Shown: in pieces, positions 1 to 9,183 of the stretch
Position numbering within the stretch: position 1 is the stretch's first letter
Layout of the letters: each line of letters begins with the position of its first letter
NCBI RefSeq assembly: GCF_004342885.1
Contig: NZ_SMAB01000005.1
Coordinates: 62,001-126,000, forward strand
Direction: 5' to 3'
Length of the DNA: 64,000 nucleotides
DNA from: Tepidibacillus fermentans
Lineage (GTDB): Bacteria > Bacillota > Bacilli > Tepidibacillales > Tepidibacillaceae
Notes under the pieces: model-generated
The model's input: only the letters and a program-made list of their open reading frames with translations
What the model was told of the DNA's origin: nothing
The model's database searches: none
Translations under genes and position numbers: made by a program

Positions 1-277
1 GTTCTCTTGCTCTTTGCAGAACATCATTCGTCTCACTAATCAATTTATCGGTATATTCTAACCAAGAAGTAGCAGAATCCACATTCCTCTGATATTGCTC
101 ATTCGAAACAAGCTCACTACGATAGCGTAAAGCAAAACTCAAGCCTACAGGATCATCGGAAGGTTTATTAATCCGTTTTCCCGTTGCCATTTGGTTTTGC
201 AACACTTCTAATCGAGAAAGATTCGTATTTAGATTACGTAACAATTGATTATTTAACATCCCTTGTGTGACTCGCAT
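1..277 (-). CDS. flgL: Flagellar hook-associated protein 3 (HAP3), N-terminal part
   Basis: The gene runs off the left edge, so only about the first 92 residues are visible. They begin MRVTQGMLNNQLLRNLNTNL and contain the flagellin-type N-terminal coiled region, including the KRINKPSDDPVG segment typical of FlgL. FlgL joins hook and filament with FlgK and is exported through the flagellar type III apparatus. The ATG is preceded by an AGGTGG ribosome site. It lies 23 bases after flgK, matching the flgK-flgL order of Bacillus. Confidence 0.93.
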   Translation of the reverse strand, partial: MRVTQGMLNNQLLRNLNTNLSRLEVLQNQMATGKRINKPSDDPVGLSFALRYRSELVSNEQYQRNVDSATSWLEYTDKLISETNDVLQRARE

Positions 278-300
278 TTTGTTCCACCTACTTTCTGCTA

Positions 301-1950
301 CTATCTACCAACAATCCCCATGCCATTAATCACCTTATCTAACATTTCATCAATTGCTGTTATCATCCGGGCTGAAGCATTATAGGCATGTTGGTATTTA
401 ATTAAATCAGCCATCTCTTCATCTAAAGAGACTCCACTTACAGCTTGTCTACGATGGTCAACTTGTTCAACCAATACTTTTTGGCTTTTATATTGGCGAA
501 CAGCTTCCTGGGATCTAACACCCAAATTACCAACCATTGAGCGGAAGTATTCATCAGAGCTCCCGATTCCCTCAATCTTGGTATAGCGCATATCCGCAAT
601 CCATAAAGCGATTTGGTTATTCCCTTTTAATACGACTCCATTCTCTAAACGATTCGACGTCGCGATTTTGGTCACATCATTAAGGATCGCCGTGTTGACT
701 TGAATATTGCTTGCAGACATTGGCTTCGTATTATCCTTTTTTGTAAAGAATTCTATTCCCGGATTGCTATTCAAGTCATAACCCATTTGATGAAGACCAT
801 TGATACCAGGGACTTTAACCGCAACATCCTTTGTAACGGTCTGTGTAGAAGAATCATAATTTGTTGCATCTAAGCCGAGAAGATTAGCCATGTTTGGGGG
901 TAACTGGGTACCACTTACTAATGTCAGATCAATGTTTCCCGAAACTAACCCATTCACTAAATCATCCAACTGACTTTGGATCTTTTCTACTTCTTCGATC
1001 GATTGCAAATATCCATGTACTTCTCCGCTACTAAAAACATCTTTCAATGTTTGCGTATTTGGTGTAAGATCAGTAATCGTCTTTGTCTCTGGATCATACA
1101 AAAATCCTTTCAATGCAGATGGATTTGAAGAATCCATGTATACCTGGTTTGCATGATTCGCTTTTACCAATTGTGTTCCATTTGACAATGTAATCGTATA
1201 CCCGCTATTATCCTTTTCATCCTTCACGGTGATATCGATTAATTTAGACAATTGATCGGTTAAGAGATCACGCTGATCACGTAAATCATTAGCATGATCA
1301 CCTTGGGCCTCTACTTGATAAATTTGCTCATTTAATTTGGCAATCTGCGTGAGAAGGGTATTCACATCACCAATATTCTCGATCTGTAGTTTTCCATTTA
1401 CATCGATTGACCCTGAACCTAATTTTACTTTCAAACTTTCTACGAGATCAGATTTTAAATCTTCTAGCTTCTGAGCCACATCGTTAAGCGCATCGGTCAT
1501 TGCAGCAGCTCTTTCAATAACAACCGATCGAGCAGTGAGGTTATCCGGTTGTCCAGCTAAATCTTGCCATGCATTCCAAAAATGATCGATGACGGTACGA
1601 ATTCCATAATCGGAAGGTTCATTAATAATTGCTTCTAATTTTTCAAAGGTGCTTTGACGGACTTCCCAATCACCAAAGTTTTGATTTTGATTGCGAAATT
1701 GTCCATCCAGGTAAGAGTCTCGTAATCGACGAATGTTGGAATAATCGACACCTGTTCCTAATTGTCCAGGCGAGGTACTTCTTGTCCAAGCAAGAGCCTC
1801 CATTGGCTTTGAAGCGACGAAATCGACTGCCTGTCTGGTATATCCTTTCGTATTCGCATTTGCAATATTATGTCCAGTCGTCTGAATGGCTGTTTGTGCA
1901 GCAAATAACCCACGTTTTGCTGTTTCTAAATTATGAAATGTGGAACGCAT
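301..1950 (-). CDS. flgK: Flagellar hook-associated protein 1 (HAP1)
   Basis: This protein of about 549 residues starts MRSTFHNLETAKRGL and has the flagellar rod/hook N-terminal signature AQTAIQTTGHNIANANT, which directs export and axial assembly. The C-terminus (SLDEEMADLIKYQHAYNASA) is the matching flg_bbr_C coiled segment. FlgK caps the hook and forms the hook-filament junction. An in-frame GTG three codons upstream lies inside the AAGGAG ribosome site, so the ATG at 1950 is preferred. It sits between flgN (its export chaperone) and flgL. Confidence 0.95.
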   Translation of the reverse strand: MRSTFHNLETAKRGLFAAQTAIQTTGHNIANANTKGYTRQAVDFVASKPMEALAWTRSTSPGQLGTGVDYSNIRRLRDSYLDGQFRNQNQNFGDWEVRQSTFEKLEAIINEPSDYGIRTVIDHFWNAWQDLAGQPDNLTARSVVIERAAAMTDALNDVAQKLEDLKSDLVESLKVKLGSGSIDVNGKLQIENIGDVNTLLTQIAKLNEQIYQVEAQGDHANDLRDQRDLLTDQLSKLIDITVKDEKDNSGYTITLSNGTQLVKANHANQVYMDSSNPSALKGFLYDPETKTITDLTPNTQTLKDVFSSGEVHGYLQSIEEVEKIQSQLDDLVNGLVSGNIDLTLVSGTQLPPNMANLLGLDATNYDSSTQTVTKDVAVKVPGINGLHQMGYDLNSNPGIEFFTKKDNTKPMSASNIQVNTAILNDVTKIATSNRLENGVVLKGNNQIALWIADMRYTKIEGIGSSDEYFRSMVGNLGVRSQEAVRQYKSQKVLVEQVDHRRQAVSGVSLDEEMADLIKYQHAYNASARMITAIDEMLDKVINGMGIVGR

Positions 1951-2050
1951 TTCTTCCACTCCTTCCCTTTATAAACTTTGTGTCCAATCGATTGGGTCCA
2001 CGCAAAAGGATTCGGAATAAGCTAAAGGTATCGCCACTTTTTGAGTATGT

Positions 2051-2557
2051 TCATGCTTTTTGATCAAAAAACCCCCGTCTGGATCCAACCGTTTGTTGTT
2101 TAGCTGAAATCGGATTTCCATAGGTGTAAAAATTCTTGGGTTCTCCCATCACCATTTCAATTGAATGAGAAATGTAATCGAGTGATTGCTGAATTAATAA
2201 GGAATTCAAATTATGTAACTCCTGAATCTCTTGAATGACTTCAGTAAGTTTTAAACGTATTTGCTGAAGCTGTTCTTTTTCCTGGGGTGAGGTCATCATT
2301 TTGACTAGATCATTCATGGTTACTTCTTGTAGGGAAAGTCCTTTTTCTTTTAATAGCTGTTTTACAGTAAACGCTCTTTCCTCTTCTAGCTTGCCAACAT
2401 GTTTCACCCATTGAGATTCAACGTTCATGATTCTAGATAATTCTTCTATATTTCCTTCAATAAGAATTTGCTTCTTATATTTCGCGATTTCCACCATTTC
2501 TGTATGCGCTCGATAAAGATCACTCATTACATTCATCAATAATTGAAAAGTGGACAT
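2051..2557 (-). CDS. flgN: FlgN/YvyG-family flagellar export chaperone
   Basis: The product is about 168 residues, almost entirely helical with heptad-like charged stretches, as in FlgN proteins that chaperone FlgK and FlgL for export. Sequence identity across this family is low, so the assignment rests on size, helical character (HNLNSLLIQQSLDYISHSIE matches the FlgN C-terminal pattern) and position between flgM and flgK. The start MSTFQLLMN follows an AGGAGG site; the longer reading frame upstream has no ribosome site. Confidence 0.85.
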   Translation of the reverse strand: MSTFQLLMNVMSDLYRAHTEMVEIAKYKKQILIEGNIEELSRIMNVESQWVKHVGKLEEERAFTVKQLLKEKGLSLQEVTMNDLVKMMTSPQEKEQLQQIRLKLTEVIQEIQELHNLNSLLIQQSLDYISHSIEMVMGEPKNFYTYGNPISAKQQTVGSRRGFFDQKA

Positions 2558-2580
2558 ATCACTTCCTCCTGATCCCCGAT

Positions 2581-2838
2581 TTACTTCAACCAATCAAGAA
2601 TCTTATCCGCTACTTTTTTCGGATCAATCATATAGGTTCCGTTTTGAATCTGTTCTTTGATCTGATCGATTTTCTCACGGCGAGTCAGATCTTTAGACTT
2701 CTCTAGAAGTTCTTTTGCTTCTTCCGAAATCAAAATTTGATCTTTTTTCTGTTCGGTTTTCTTTATTTCTTCTTTTTTCTGGTTCATTTTTTGGTATTGA
2801 TTGATCCCCTGGATTCGATTGATATCATTGATCCTCAC
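2581..2838 (-). CDS. flgM: Anti-sigma-28 (SigD) factor FlgM
   Basis: FlgM holds the motility sigma factor inactive until the hook is complete and FlgM is secreted. The C-terminal half (ISEEAKELLEKSKDL, then RREKIDQIKEQIQNGTY and VADKILDWLK) matches the FlgM sigma-binding helices. A GTG start at 2838 gives 85 residues, the usual size (B. subtilis FlgM is 88), and follows AAAGGAG by eight bases. The longer frame beginning at 2898 has no ribosome site. It ends 23 bases before flgN. Confidence 0.9.
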   Translation of the reverse strand: MRINDINRIQGINQYQKMNQKKEEIKKTEQKKDQILISEEAKELLEKSKDLTRREKIDQIKEQIQNGTYMIDPKKVADKILDWLK

Positions 2839-2933
2839 TGATACCACTCCTTTACAATAAAAAAGCCGATGCATAAGGTTTATCTTATATATCGACAAAT
2901 GAAAGAAAAATATTTAGTGGTTTTCTCTATTTT

Positions 2934-3356
2934 TCATCTTCCATTTTGGCCTTTATCTAAAAAGTCTCGGCGAAAGCCTATCCCTTTACTTTGTTCTTCC
3001 TTCATGGTTTGCTTTTCAATGGCTTGCTTGATTCCCTTTTCTAATCGACTTCGACAACTCGGGCATAGTTTCCCTTCGCGAATCGGTTCCCCGCATGACT
3101 CACAGGGGTATGTCATATTGGGCATTTCTGCAATCGAGATTCTGCCTTCTTTGATGAATTTGGTAATCTGTTTCACGCTAACTTTTGTTGCTTCACTTAA
3201 CTCGTAAAGATTCACAAGCCGATGTTCACGGATATATTCTGCGCATCGTTGATACTCTTCTTCGATCTCTCGATCACAAGCAGGGCAAACGTCCTTGATC
3301 CCCTTCACAAAAAGCTTTCCACAACGTGGACAGTTTTGAAGATTACCTATCCCCAT
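2934..3356 (-). CDS. yvyF: YvyF family flagellar operon protein (TIGR03826)
   Basis: The product is about 140 residues with two zinc-ribbon-like pairs. One is N-terminal (CPRCGKLF then CPAC) and one central (CESCGEPI then CPSC), flanking a MerR-like helix-turn-helix stretch (LYELSEATKVSVKQITKFI). This matches the YvyF family found between comFC and flgM in bacilli. It is presumed regulatory, but the function is unproven. The start at 3356 lies behind GGAGGAG; an overlapping ATG one codon upstream is also possible. Confidence 0.88.
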   Translation of the reverse strand: MGIGNLQNCPRCGKLFVKGIKDVCPACDREIEEEYQRCAEYIREHRLVNLYELSEATKVSVKQITKFIKEGRISIAEMPNMTYPCESCGEPIREGKLCPSCRSRLEKGIKQAIEKQTMKEEQSKGIGFRRDFLDKGQNGR

Positions 3357-3433
3357 CATGTCTCCTCCCCAAACTTTTCTTACATTAAGTGTACCGAAAA
3401 AGTGAATCCTTGTCATGAAACAATTTCGTGAAT

Positions 3434-4219
3434 TCACGCTCTGGATAGTGTTAAACTATAAACCATGCTAGCACCAGAATGTGTCAATTCCTTAGCACAC
3501 TCATTGATCGTTGCACCGGTTGTATAAATATCATCAACGATTAAAAGAGTTTTCCCTTCAATTTGTTCAATTACTTCCCTCTTAACTTGAAACGCATCTT
3601 TCATCTCATTGATCCGTTCCCATTTCCCACTTTTACTCTGTTTATGGGTTTCTTTCACCCGTTCTATCGAATCGATAATAGGGATACCGACCATCCGGCT
3701 TAAACGCAGCGAAAGTTGCTCAGCTTGGTTGAAACTTCTTTCTTGTAAACGATTGGGATGTAGAGGAACAAATGTAATGTAATCAATCGATAGATCTTGA
3801 TAATATCGATCATAAGCGATCTTTAATAAGCGACTAAAGACAATTGACAAACTTTCTTTTCCCCGATACTTATATAGCGCAATCGCTTCCTTCAAAAACG
3901 TATTATACAATACGGCACTCCGATTCATGACAATCGCATGATTCGGTTGATATTGACAATCGAGACAAAGAAGAGGATCAGAAGATTGATTGATTTTGGT
4001 CGAAGTAGTATGATCCAATGGTTTATGACAATGTTGACAATAAGGAGAAGTTGGAATTTCGATTTGTTCTTTGCATGTCATGCAGACGTATTTCATTTGT
4101 GACAGATGATGGGATACATCTTTAGCATATCCGACGATGGGCTTTTCACATAACAAGCACTTTTGCTCTGGAAAGAGCAAATCATGAAAAAAGGAACGAA
4201 GCAAAACCTTTAATTCCAT
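3434..4219 (-). CDS. comFC: ComFC, phosphoribosyltransferase-like competence protein
   Basis: ComF-family protein needed for natural DNA uptake. About 261 residues. The N-terminal third carries four CxxC pairs (CLLCEKP, CMTC, CQHC, CLDC) forming a zinc-binding region. The C-terminal part is a PRTase domain with the PRPP loop LLIVDDIYTTGATI. The start MELKVLLRS follows GAGAGGG; eight codons of open frame upstream lack a site. In B. subtilis comFC follows comFA-comFB; here two unrelated genes stand between comFA and comFC. Confidence 0.92.
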   Translation of the reverse strand: MELKVLLRSFFHDLLFPEQKCLLCEKPIVGYAKDVSHHLSQMKYVCMTCKEQIEIPTSPYCQHCHKPLDHTTSTKINQSSDPLLCLDCQYQPNHAIVMNRSAVLYNTFLKEAIALYKYRGKESLSIVFSRLLKIAYDRYYQDLSIDYITFVPLHPNRLQERSFNQAEQLSLRLSRMVGIPIIDSIERVKETHKQSKSGKWERINEMKDAFQVKREVIEQIEGKTLLIVDDIYTTGATINECAKELTHSGASMVYSLTLSRA

Positions 4220-4258
4220 ACCCTCTCCCCCATTGCATTTCACACAACATTTTGCAAA

Positions 4259-4648
4259 CTATCCTAAAAACAGCTTAACAACCAGTGAAAGAACCATGAC
4301 CCAAAAAAGGAAAATTACGATCGCCCCTATCCAGCTTTTTGGATGTTTCATATCTTTTGCTTTCTCCCGATATTCTTCGATCACTTCTTTCGGGATTAAG
4401 CGTAAGGCCAATAAAATCCCCAATGGAATGAGAAGCAAATCATCCAAATAACCCAAAATTGGAATAAAATCGGGAATCAGATCAATCGGGCTAAAGGCAT
4501 AGACTAAAACCATGGCCGTCCATAGTTTTGCATACCAAGGAACCCTTGGATCGCGATAAGATAGATAGAGAACCATCAGTTCCAATTTGAGTTGTTTCGC
4601 GCGTCGTTTCCAATCCATTTTTCCCCGTTTCTCTTTTTGTTGTAACAT
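4259..4648 (-). CDS. DUF1232 (YkvA-like) membrane protein
   Basis: 129 residues with the DUF1232 signature [20 protein letters not shown] in the middle and two or three hydrophobic segments (roughly residues 40–60, 65–85 and 107–127). The biochemical role of this family is unknown; members are small membrane-associated proteins. The start follows GAGGAG. It lies 39 bases upstream of comFC, so it is probably co-transcribed with the competence genes, which is not the B. subtilis arrangement. Confidence 0.85.
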   Translation of the reverse strand: MLQQKEKRGKMDWKRRAKQLKLELMVLYLSYRDPRVPWYAKLWTAMVLVYAFSPIDLIPDFIPILGYLDDLLLIPLGILLALRLIPKEVIEEYREKAKDMKHPKSWIGAIVIFLFWVMVLSLVVKLFLG

Positions 4649-4736
4649 TCCTTACTCCTCTCCGAAGCCAAACCATTACTTATTATCAGTCGTGAACTTA
4701 ATCCTCTGGTCGTAAGAATGACATTGTCGCACCACT

Positions 4737-5657
4737 TTATGCTTCTCCTTTTCCTTGACCAATCGCAATCGCTTTTTCTAATAAATCAAGATCAATTTCT
4801 CTTTCCAGCAAATTCATATTTTGTTTAAAACGCTCAATGCTTTTACTTCCAATCAGAACAGAACTGATCCCCTCTTCTTGATAGAGAAAATGTAAAGCAA
4901 GAGCATGTAATAATTCCCCATCATGATTCATCAATTGTAATAACCGTTGAACATTCTCCTTTCCCGGAAATTCAGTGTCCATAAATCCCAAAACTTTTGA
5001 AGTTAATAATCCCCGTCCAATCCCCGTACGAATCAAAACACCGATGCCTTTTTCTTTTGCTAATTCAATATTCTTCTTATTGGCTTGATTAAGCAGATGA
5101 TATTCCATTTGCATCACATCAAAATCCCCAGATTGAATCAATTGGGTCGCTAATTCTCCATCGATAGATGCACCAAGAAAACGTACTTTTTCTTCCTTTT
5201 GCGCATCTTTCATTGCTGCTAATGTTTCTCCTTCTTGAATAACCTTCTCTGGTTCAGGGCCAAAATGGATCTGGATCAGGTCGATCACATCCGTTTTTAA
5301 TAAACGTAAGCTATGATCAATCGATTCTTTAATCGCTTTGTAGGAAAAATCATAATAAGTACGAGGTTCGTTACTATGTTCACCACATTTGGTTGCCAAA
5401 ATATATTCGTTTCGCCGATGAGAAATATACTTGCCAATACGTTCTTCGCTCCGGTGATAGGCCCTTGCCGTATCGATTAAGTTTACACCTAAATCTAAAA
5501 TCGAATTTAGTACTCGTCCTGCTTCTTTTTCCTCTGGACGCCTCTTCTCTTCTTCACTCCCATATCCCCAATCACGTCCTATAGATAATGCTCCAAAGCC
5601 GAAAAAGGTAACTTCTGTATTCATGCGTTCGATTCTACGTTTCTCTAGTGCTTTCAT
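4737..5657 (-). CDS. Aldo/keto reductase family oxidoreductase
   Basis: About 306 residues with the AKR fold: GFGALSIGRDWGYG glycine-rich start, the catalytic Asp/Tyr segment NLIDTARAYHRSEE, the lysine in LATKCGE and the histidine in LIQIHFGPE. All four catalytic residues are present, so it should be an active NADPH-dependent carbonyl reductase. The substrate cannot be told. The chosen ATG lies ten bases after AAGGAGG; a GTG two codons upstream is an alternative. It sits between comFA (46 bases upstream) and the DUF1232 gene. Confidence 0.88.
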   Translation of the reverse strand: MKALEKRRIERMNTEVTFFGFGALSIGRDWGYGSEEEKRRPEEKEAGRVLNSILDLGVNLIDTARAYHRSEERIGKYISHRRNEYILATKCGEHSNEPRTYYDFSYKAIKESIDHSLRLLKTDVIDLIQIHFGPEPEKVIQEGETLAAMKDAQKEEKVRFLGASIDGELATQLIQSGDFDVMQMEYHLLNQANKKNIELAKEKGIGVLIRTGIGRGLLTSKVLGFMDTEFPGKENVQRLLQLMNHDGELLHALALHFLYQEEGISSVLIGSKSIERFKQNMNLLEREIDLDLLEKAIAIGQGKGEA

Positions 5658-5703
5658 TCGCACGACTCCTCCTTCAATACTTATTGTTTCCATCAGAATT
5701 ATA

Positions 5704-7527
5704 CTATTTTTTGTTGTTTATCCAATTTTTTGCTAACTGATTCATTCTTTCGATTTGATCTTTAGCTTTGACCAAGTCTTTTGTTTTTGTTTCCGCAATA
5801 AACCACACCAATCCATCAGGATAATCCTTCGACCTTCCGACGCGGCCCGCGATTTGTACTAATGTCGCTTCATCAAACACTTGCGTATCTGCACCTAACA
5901 CAAGAACGTGGACATTGGGTACGGTAACCCCGCGTTCCATAATGGTCGTCGTAACAAGGAACTGAATATCCCCTTTGCGAAACTGTTCTACTTTATCATC
6001 CCGCAAATAATCGGTGGCATGAACACCTTCTACTTTTGCATCGGGAAACCACTTCCTTAGTTGATTCTGCCAGATTTTAACCAAACGAACTTCAGAAACA
6101 AAGATAAATGCTTGTCCTTTTCTTTTCTTTACTTCTGCAATAAATTCCTCCATGATTTGAAATGGCTTCTCTTGTTTTAATCGTTTCCGCAAATCATTAA
6201 TATATTTCAACTCTGGAACAGGAAGGGGATTCCCGTGATAACGAATTGGCAGCACCGTTACATCAATTTCACGGTGCTGAATACGATCGATCCAATCTTT
6301 AGAAGGTGTAGCCGTTAAATAAATAAGTTTTCCGTCTTTTTTTAATGCACGACGTACAACACGATGTAAAACAGAGTCACCATGATAAGGGAAAGCATCC
6401 ATCTCATCAATGATCACCAGATCAAAAAAATCAACAAATCTCAACGTCTGATGTGTCGTTGCCAAATAGAATTGGCCACTATTCCAACGTTCAGGACTAC
6501 CTCCATAAAGACTAACGATCGGTATCTCAGGAAAGGCTTTACGAAACCTAGGCGTTAATTCCCGAATCACATCTTTCCTTGGCGAAGCAAGCAAAATGCG
6601 GTATCCATTACTGATCCCCTTATGAATCGTTGGGAAAATCATCTCTGTCTTACCTGCTCCTGTCACTGCCCAGATGAGTAGTTCCTTAAATTCTTGATTA
6701 TGAAGAAAATGAACCGCATATTCGGCCACCCGTGCTTGATGTGGAGTTAACTGGTAACAATGGGTGTTGATTGTAGGGGGGATATCTCGCTGTCTATGAT
6801 CCTTCTTAATCATCTTCGCCCCAAAATAAGTAAACTGAAGCAAAGGGATACAAGTTTTACTCCTTCCCATCGCAATACATTCTTCACAAGTGGCACAAGC
6901 ATCGCCACAACTGGCACAAGGTTGAACATGTACCTTCTCGCTCGACCCACAGCGATGGCAAATGGGTCTTGCCGAATCAAGCGGTGAAGCAACACTAGAC
7001 ATAACCTTTACTTCTCCTGTCAAAATCCCATATTGCAACATTTGATAAAAAGATTCATCGAGAACAAGATTTGGAATTCCTTTTAACTCATCTAATAGTA
7101 ATTGTTTGCCAAAGACAAAAGGAGCAATTTCTTCTTTCCACTTTGCATAAGAAGTAGCTAGGTCACACATCCAATCCCTTTTGTTATTCCTTGTTTCGGT
7201 GATCCCCTCAAGTAAGTTCCCCTTACTAGGAAAAACATCATATACCTTTGCTATGCCAAGTTTTTCTTGACATCGCCAAATTCGCTCACGTTCCACTTCT
7301 TCTTTTCGTTCTCTTCTGCCAAATATAATGAAACCCCTCTTTTTCATTCCATCATTAAGACATCGAATCAGTGCCTGAGCGGTTCCTATGGAAAGGGGAG
7401 GGGAAATGACAATAATTTCTTTTACCTGTTGGTTGGCAAAATAAAACTGGTCCATTTCTAGATCAAAACTAAATCTGAACTCAGATGTTCCATTTTCTTC
7501 AACCAAATAAACGATACATTTTCTCAT
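5704..7527 (-). CDS. comFA: ComFA, DEAD-box-like ATPase/translocase of DNA uptake
   Basis: 607 residues. A four-cysteine-pair zinc region lies near residues 190–222 (CHRCGSSEKV, then CASCGDACATCEEC). A superfamily 2 helicase core follows, with Walker A AVTGAGKTE, the DEMDAF Walker B box, TATPS motif III and the C-terminal RVGRSKDYPDG motif VI. ComFA is a membrane-associated ATPase that helps drive single-stranded DNA into the cytoplasm. The start is MRKCIVYLV behind a weak GGGGG site. It heads the comF run; no comFB was found downstream. Confidence 0.94.
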   Translation of the reverse strand: MRKCIVYLVEENGTSEFRFSFDLEMDQFYFANQQVKEIIVISPPLSIGTAQALIRCLNDGMKKRGFIIFGRRERKEEVERERIWRCQEKLGIAKVYDVFPSKGNLLEGITETRNNKRDWMCDLATSYAKWKEEIAPFVFGKQLLLDELKGIPNLVLDESFYQMLQYGILTGEVKVMSSVASPLDSARPICHRCGSSEKVHVQPCASCGDACATCEECIAMGRSKTCIPLLQFTYFGAKMIKKDHRQRDIPPTINTHCYQLTPHQARVAEYAVHFLHNQEFKELLIWAVTGAGKTEMIFPTIHKGISNGYRILLASPRKDVIRELTPRFRKAFPEIPIVSLYGGSPERWNSGQFYLATTHQTLRFVDFFDLVIIDEMDAFPYHGDSVLHRVVRRALKKDGKLIYLTATPSKDWIDRIQHREIDVTVLPIRYHGNPLPVPELKYINDLRKRLKQEKPFQIMEEFIAEVKKRKGQAFIFVSEVRLVKIWQNQLRKWFPDAKVEGVHATDYLRDDKVEQFRKGDIQFLVTTTIMERGVTVPNVHVLVLGADTQVFDEATLVQIAGRVGRSKDYPDGLVWFIAETKTKDLVKAKDQIERMNQLAKNWINNKK

Positions 7528-7560
7528 TCATATCCCCCATTACCGTCGTGCTATTTCTTC

Positions 7561-7785
7561 ACTTATGGAATATATAAACCTAACAGTTGGTAGGAAACAT
7601 GTGGGTTAGTATCTTCCTATAAATAAAGGTTTGTATATTCCATCGCGCTCCGTCATCCGTGCCCTTCTATGAATAAAGAATAAGGAGAGAAGGGCACTTC
7701 TGAAAGCACACAACGTGTACAAGTCGTGCTACACAGCTAAAGCTGCGAGTCACGCTATGTCGCAGCTTATGGAATATACAAACCC
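7561..7785. repeat. Palindromic intergenic repeat element (copy 1)
   Basis: This fills most of the 318-base gap upstream of comFA. GGTTTGTATATTCCA (7628–7642) is repeated as its exact inverse complement at 7770–7784, and a decayed third arm (TGGAATATATAAACC) lies at 7565–7579. The interior contains CAGCTAAAGCTG flanked by two similar 14-mers (CAAGTCGTGCTACA and CGAGTCACGCTATG). The same arms recur at 19.4 and 63.5 kb, and the interior recurs, inverted, near 63.7 kb. No reading frame is visible. Confidence 0.85.
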
Positions 7786-7845
7786 CCAAGATGATTAATG
7801 GAAAAAGTTATTCCAATATGAAACATAGGAACGGTTTCTTGATGA

Positions 7846-8691
7846 CTACTTCTTATACCAAGCAATACCAATTGTACCTGGGCCTGTATGGGCACCGATG
7901 ACTGGGCCAAAATCAGAAATATCTCCCTCAATATTAGGATAGGTACGTTCGATTTTTTCTAATAGTTCATTTGCCTCATCGATCACATCTGCATGAACAA
8001 CAGATAGACGAATTGGCGTTCCATCCCTTGCATCTTGATCTAATAACTGCAAGATTCGATCAATCGCTTTTTTCTTCGTCCGAATCTTTTCAAAAGGTTC
8101 TAACTTCTTATTTTCAAAATAAATAATCGGTTTAATCTTTAACATACTGCCTATTAAGAATTGAGCCGCATTTAAACGGCCTCCACGGTGAAGATAAGAT
8201 AGATCATCTACCACAAAATAAGCCCGTAAATTCCCAACCATCCATTGAATTCGTTCAACGATTTCTTCAAGTTTTTTCCCTTCCTCAACCATTTTAGCCG
8301 CTTCAATTACCATAAAGCCTAAACCATAACAAGCACTTTCGGAATCGAGGACAACTACTTCAATTCCCTCTACCATTCGTGCAGCTGATTGTGATGTGTT
8401 CATCGTACCACTAATTCCACTCGATAGATGAATCGCTATGGCTTGATCATAATCTTTCGCTAGGCGTTCATAAAGGGCAATAAAGTCACCAATTGCTGGT
8501 TGGGAAGTAGTAGGTAATTGGTCACTTTCCCTTAAGCGCTGATAAAACTCTGCTGTACTTATATCTTTTCCTTCTTTTAATGTTTGATTTCCAAAATTTA
8601 CAGATAATGGTACAACGTGAATCCCATAACGGTCAATGATCTCTTGACTCAAGTAAGCAGTACTATCTGTAACAATAGCGATCTTTGGCAC
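7846..8691 (-). CDS. DegV family fatty-acid-binding protein
   Basis: About 281 residues with the DegV start IAIVTDSTAYLSQEI, the central HLSSGISGTMNTSQSA and the C-terminal GPVIGAHTGPGTIGI. DegV/FakB proteins bind a single fatty acid and in several Firmicutes hand it to fatty-acid kinase. A GTG at 8691 follows GAGGTG by six bases and gives the normal family length, so it is preferred to the longer frame. B. subtilis has a DegV gene (yviA) between degU and comFA; here the Tad operon lies between degV and degU. Confidence 0.9.
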   Translation of the reverse strand: MPKIAIVTDSTAYLSQEIIDRYGIHVVPLSVNFGNQTLKEGKDISTAEFYQRLRESDQLPTTSQPAIGDFIALYERLAKDYDQAIAIHLSSGISGTMNTSQSAARMVEGIEVVVLDSESACYGLGFMVIEAAKMVEEGKKLEEIVERIQWMVGNLRAYFVVDDLSYLHRGGRLNAAQFLIGSMLKIKPIIYFENKKLEPFEKIRTKKKAIDRILQLLDQDARDGTPIRLSVVHADVIDEANELLEKIERTYPNIEGDISDFGPVIGAHTGPGTIGIAWYKK

Positions 8692-8789
8692 GTTTTTCAC
8701 CTCTATTCTATTTTCCACCAACAACTGCTTCATACCCATTATATCATTTTCGTTCCAATTTCAAATGAATAGAATGATAAAAAAGAAAA

Positions 8790-9173
8790 TTAAGACAATT
8801 TATTTACACGGAGTAGATTCCCCTTTCTGATCTTCTGCTCACGAATCCATCCAGCTTTTACCTCCAATACATCAGTAGCTTGCGAAACCCATTTCCCCAT
8901 GGTCCACGGCTTCATGTTTTCATGAAGATCAACAATTTGAAAAATCCAGTCTTCCTCTTTTTTCCCTATTCTTTTTAGATAGACAACATCGAGTGGAAAA
9001 CGCATCCAAAACATATGAATTTGCTTAGTTTGCGTTAAGAGTAACCCATCATATTCACCGAAAGATTTTTGAAACATCAATCCCTTCAATCGTCGAAAAA
9101 AAGAGTTGGCCACTAGGATTCGCTGACCAACTACTTGCTTTGTTTCATCGTTCATCATTATCCATTCTTCCAT
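8790..9173 (-). CDS. DUF192 family protein
   Basis: 127 residues with the DUF192 core: RLKGLMFQKSF near the start, HMFWMRFPLDVVYL in the middle and DVLEVKAGW near the end. The family is uncharacterised and often occurs beside Tad pilus genes, as here: it starts 10 bases after tadC ends. It probably belongs to the same transcript. A TAGGTGA ribosome site precedes the ATG. No signal peptide is visible. Confidence 0.85.
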   Translation of the reverse strand: MEEWIMMNDETKQVVGQRILVANSFFRRLKGLMFQKSFGEYDGLLLTQTKQIHMFWMRFPLDVVYLKRIGKKEEDWIFQIVDLHENMKPWTMGKWVSQATDVLEVKAGWIREQKIRKGNLLRVNKLS

Positions 9174-9183
9174 TTTTGTTCAC

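Noticed and set aside
1629-2063. Plus-strand open frames antisense to flgK, flgN and other minus-strand genes.
   Set aside because: They lie opposite strongly conserved genes, have no ribosome sites and no recognisable protein signatures.
7681-7765. Repeated CAAGTC-type 14-mers considered as a small CRISPR array.
   Set aside because: Only two imperfect copies separated by a 12-base hairpin; no further repeats, spacers or cas genes. It fits the palindromic element family.
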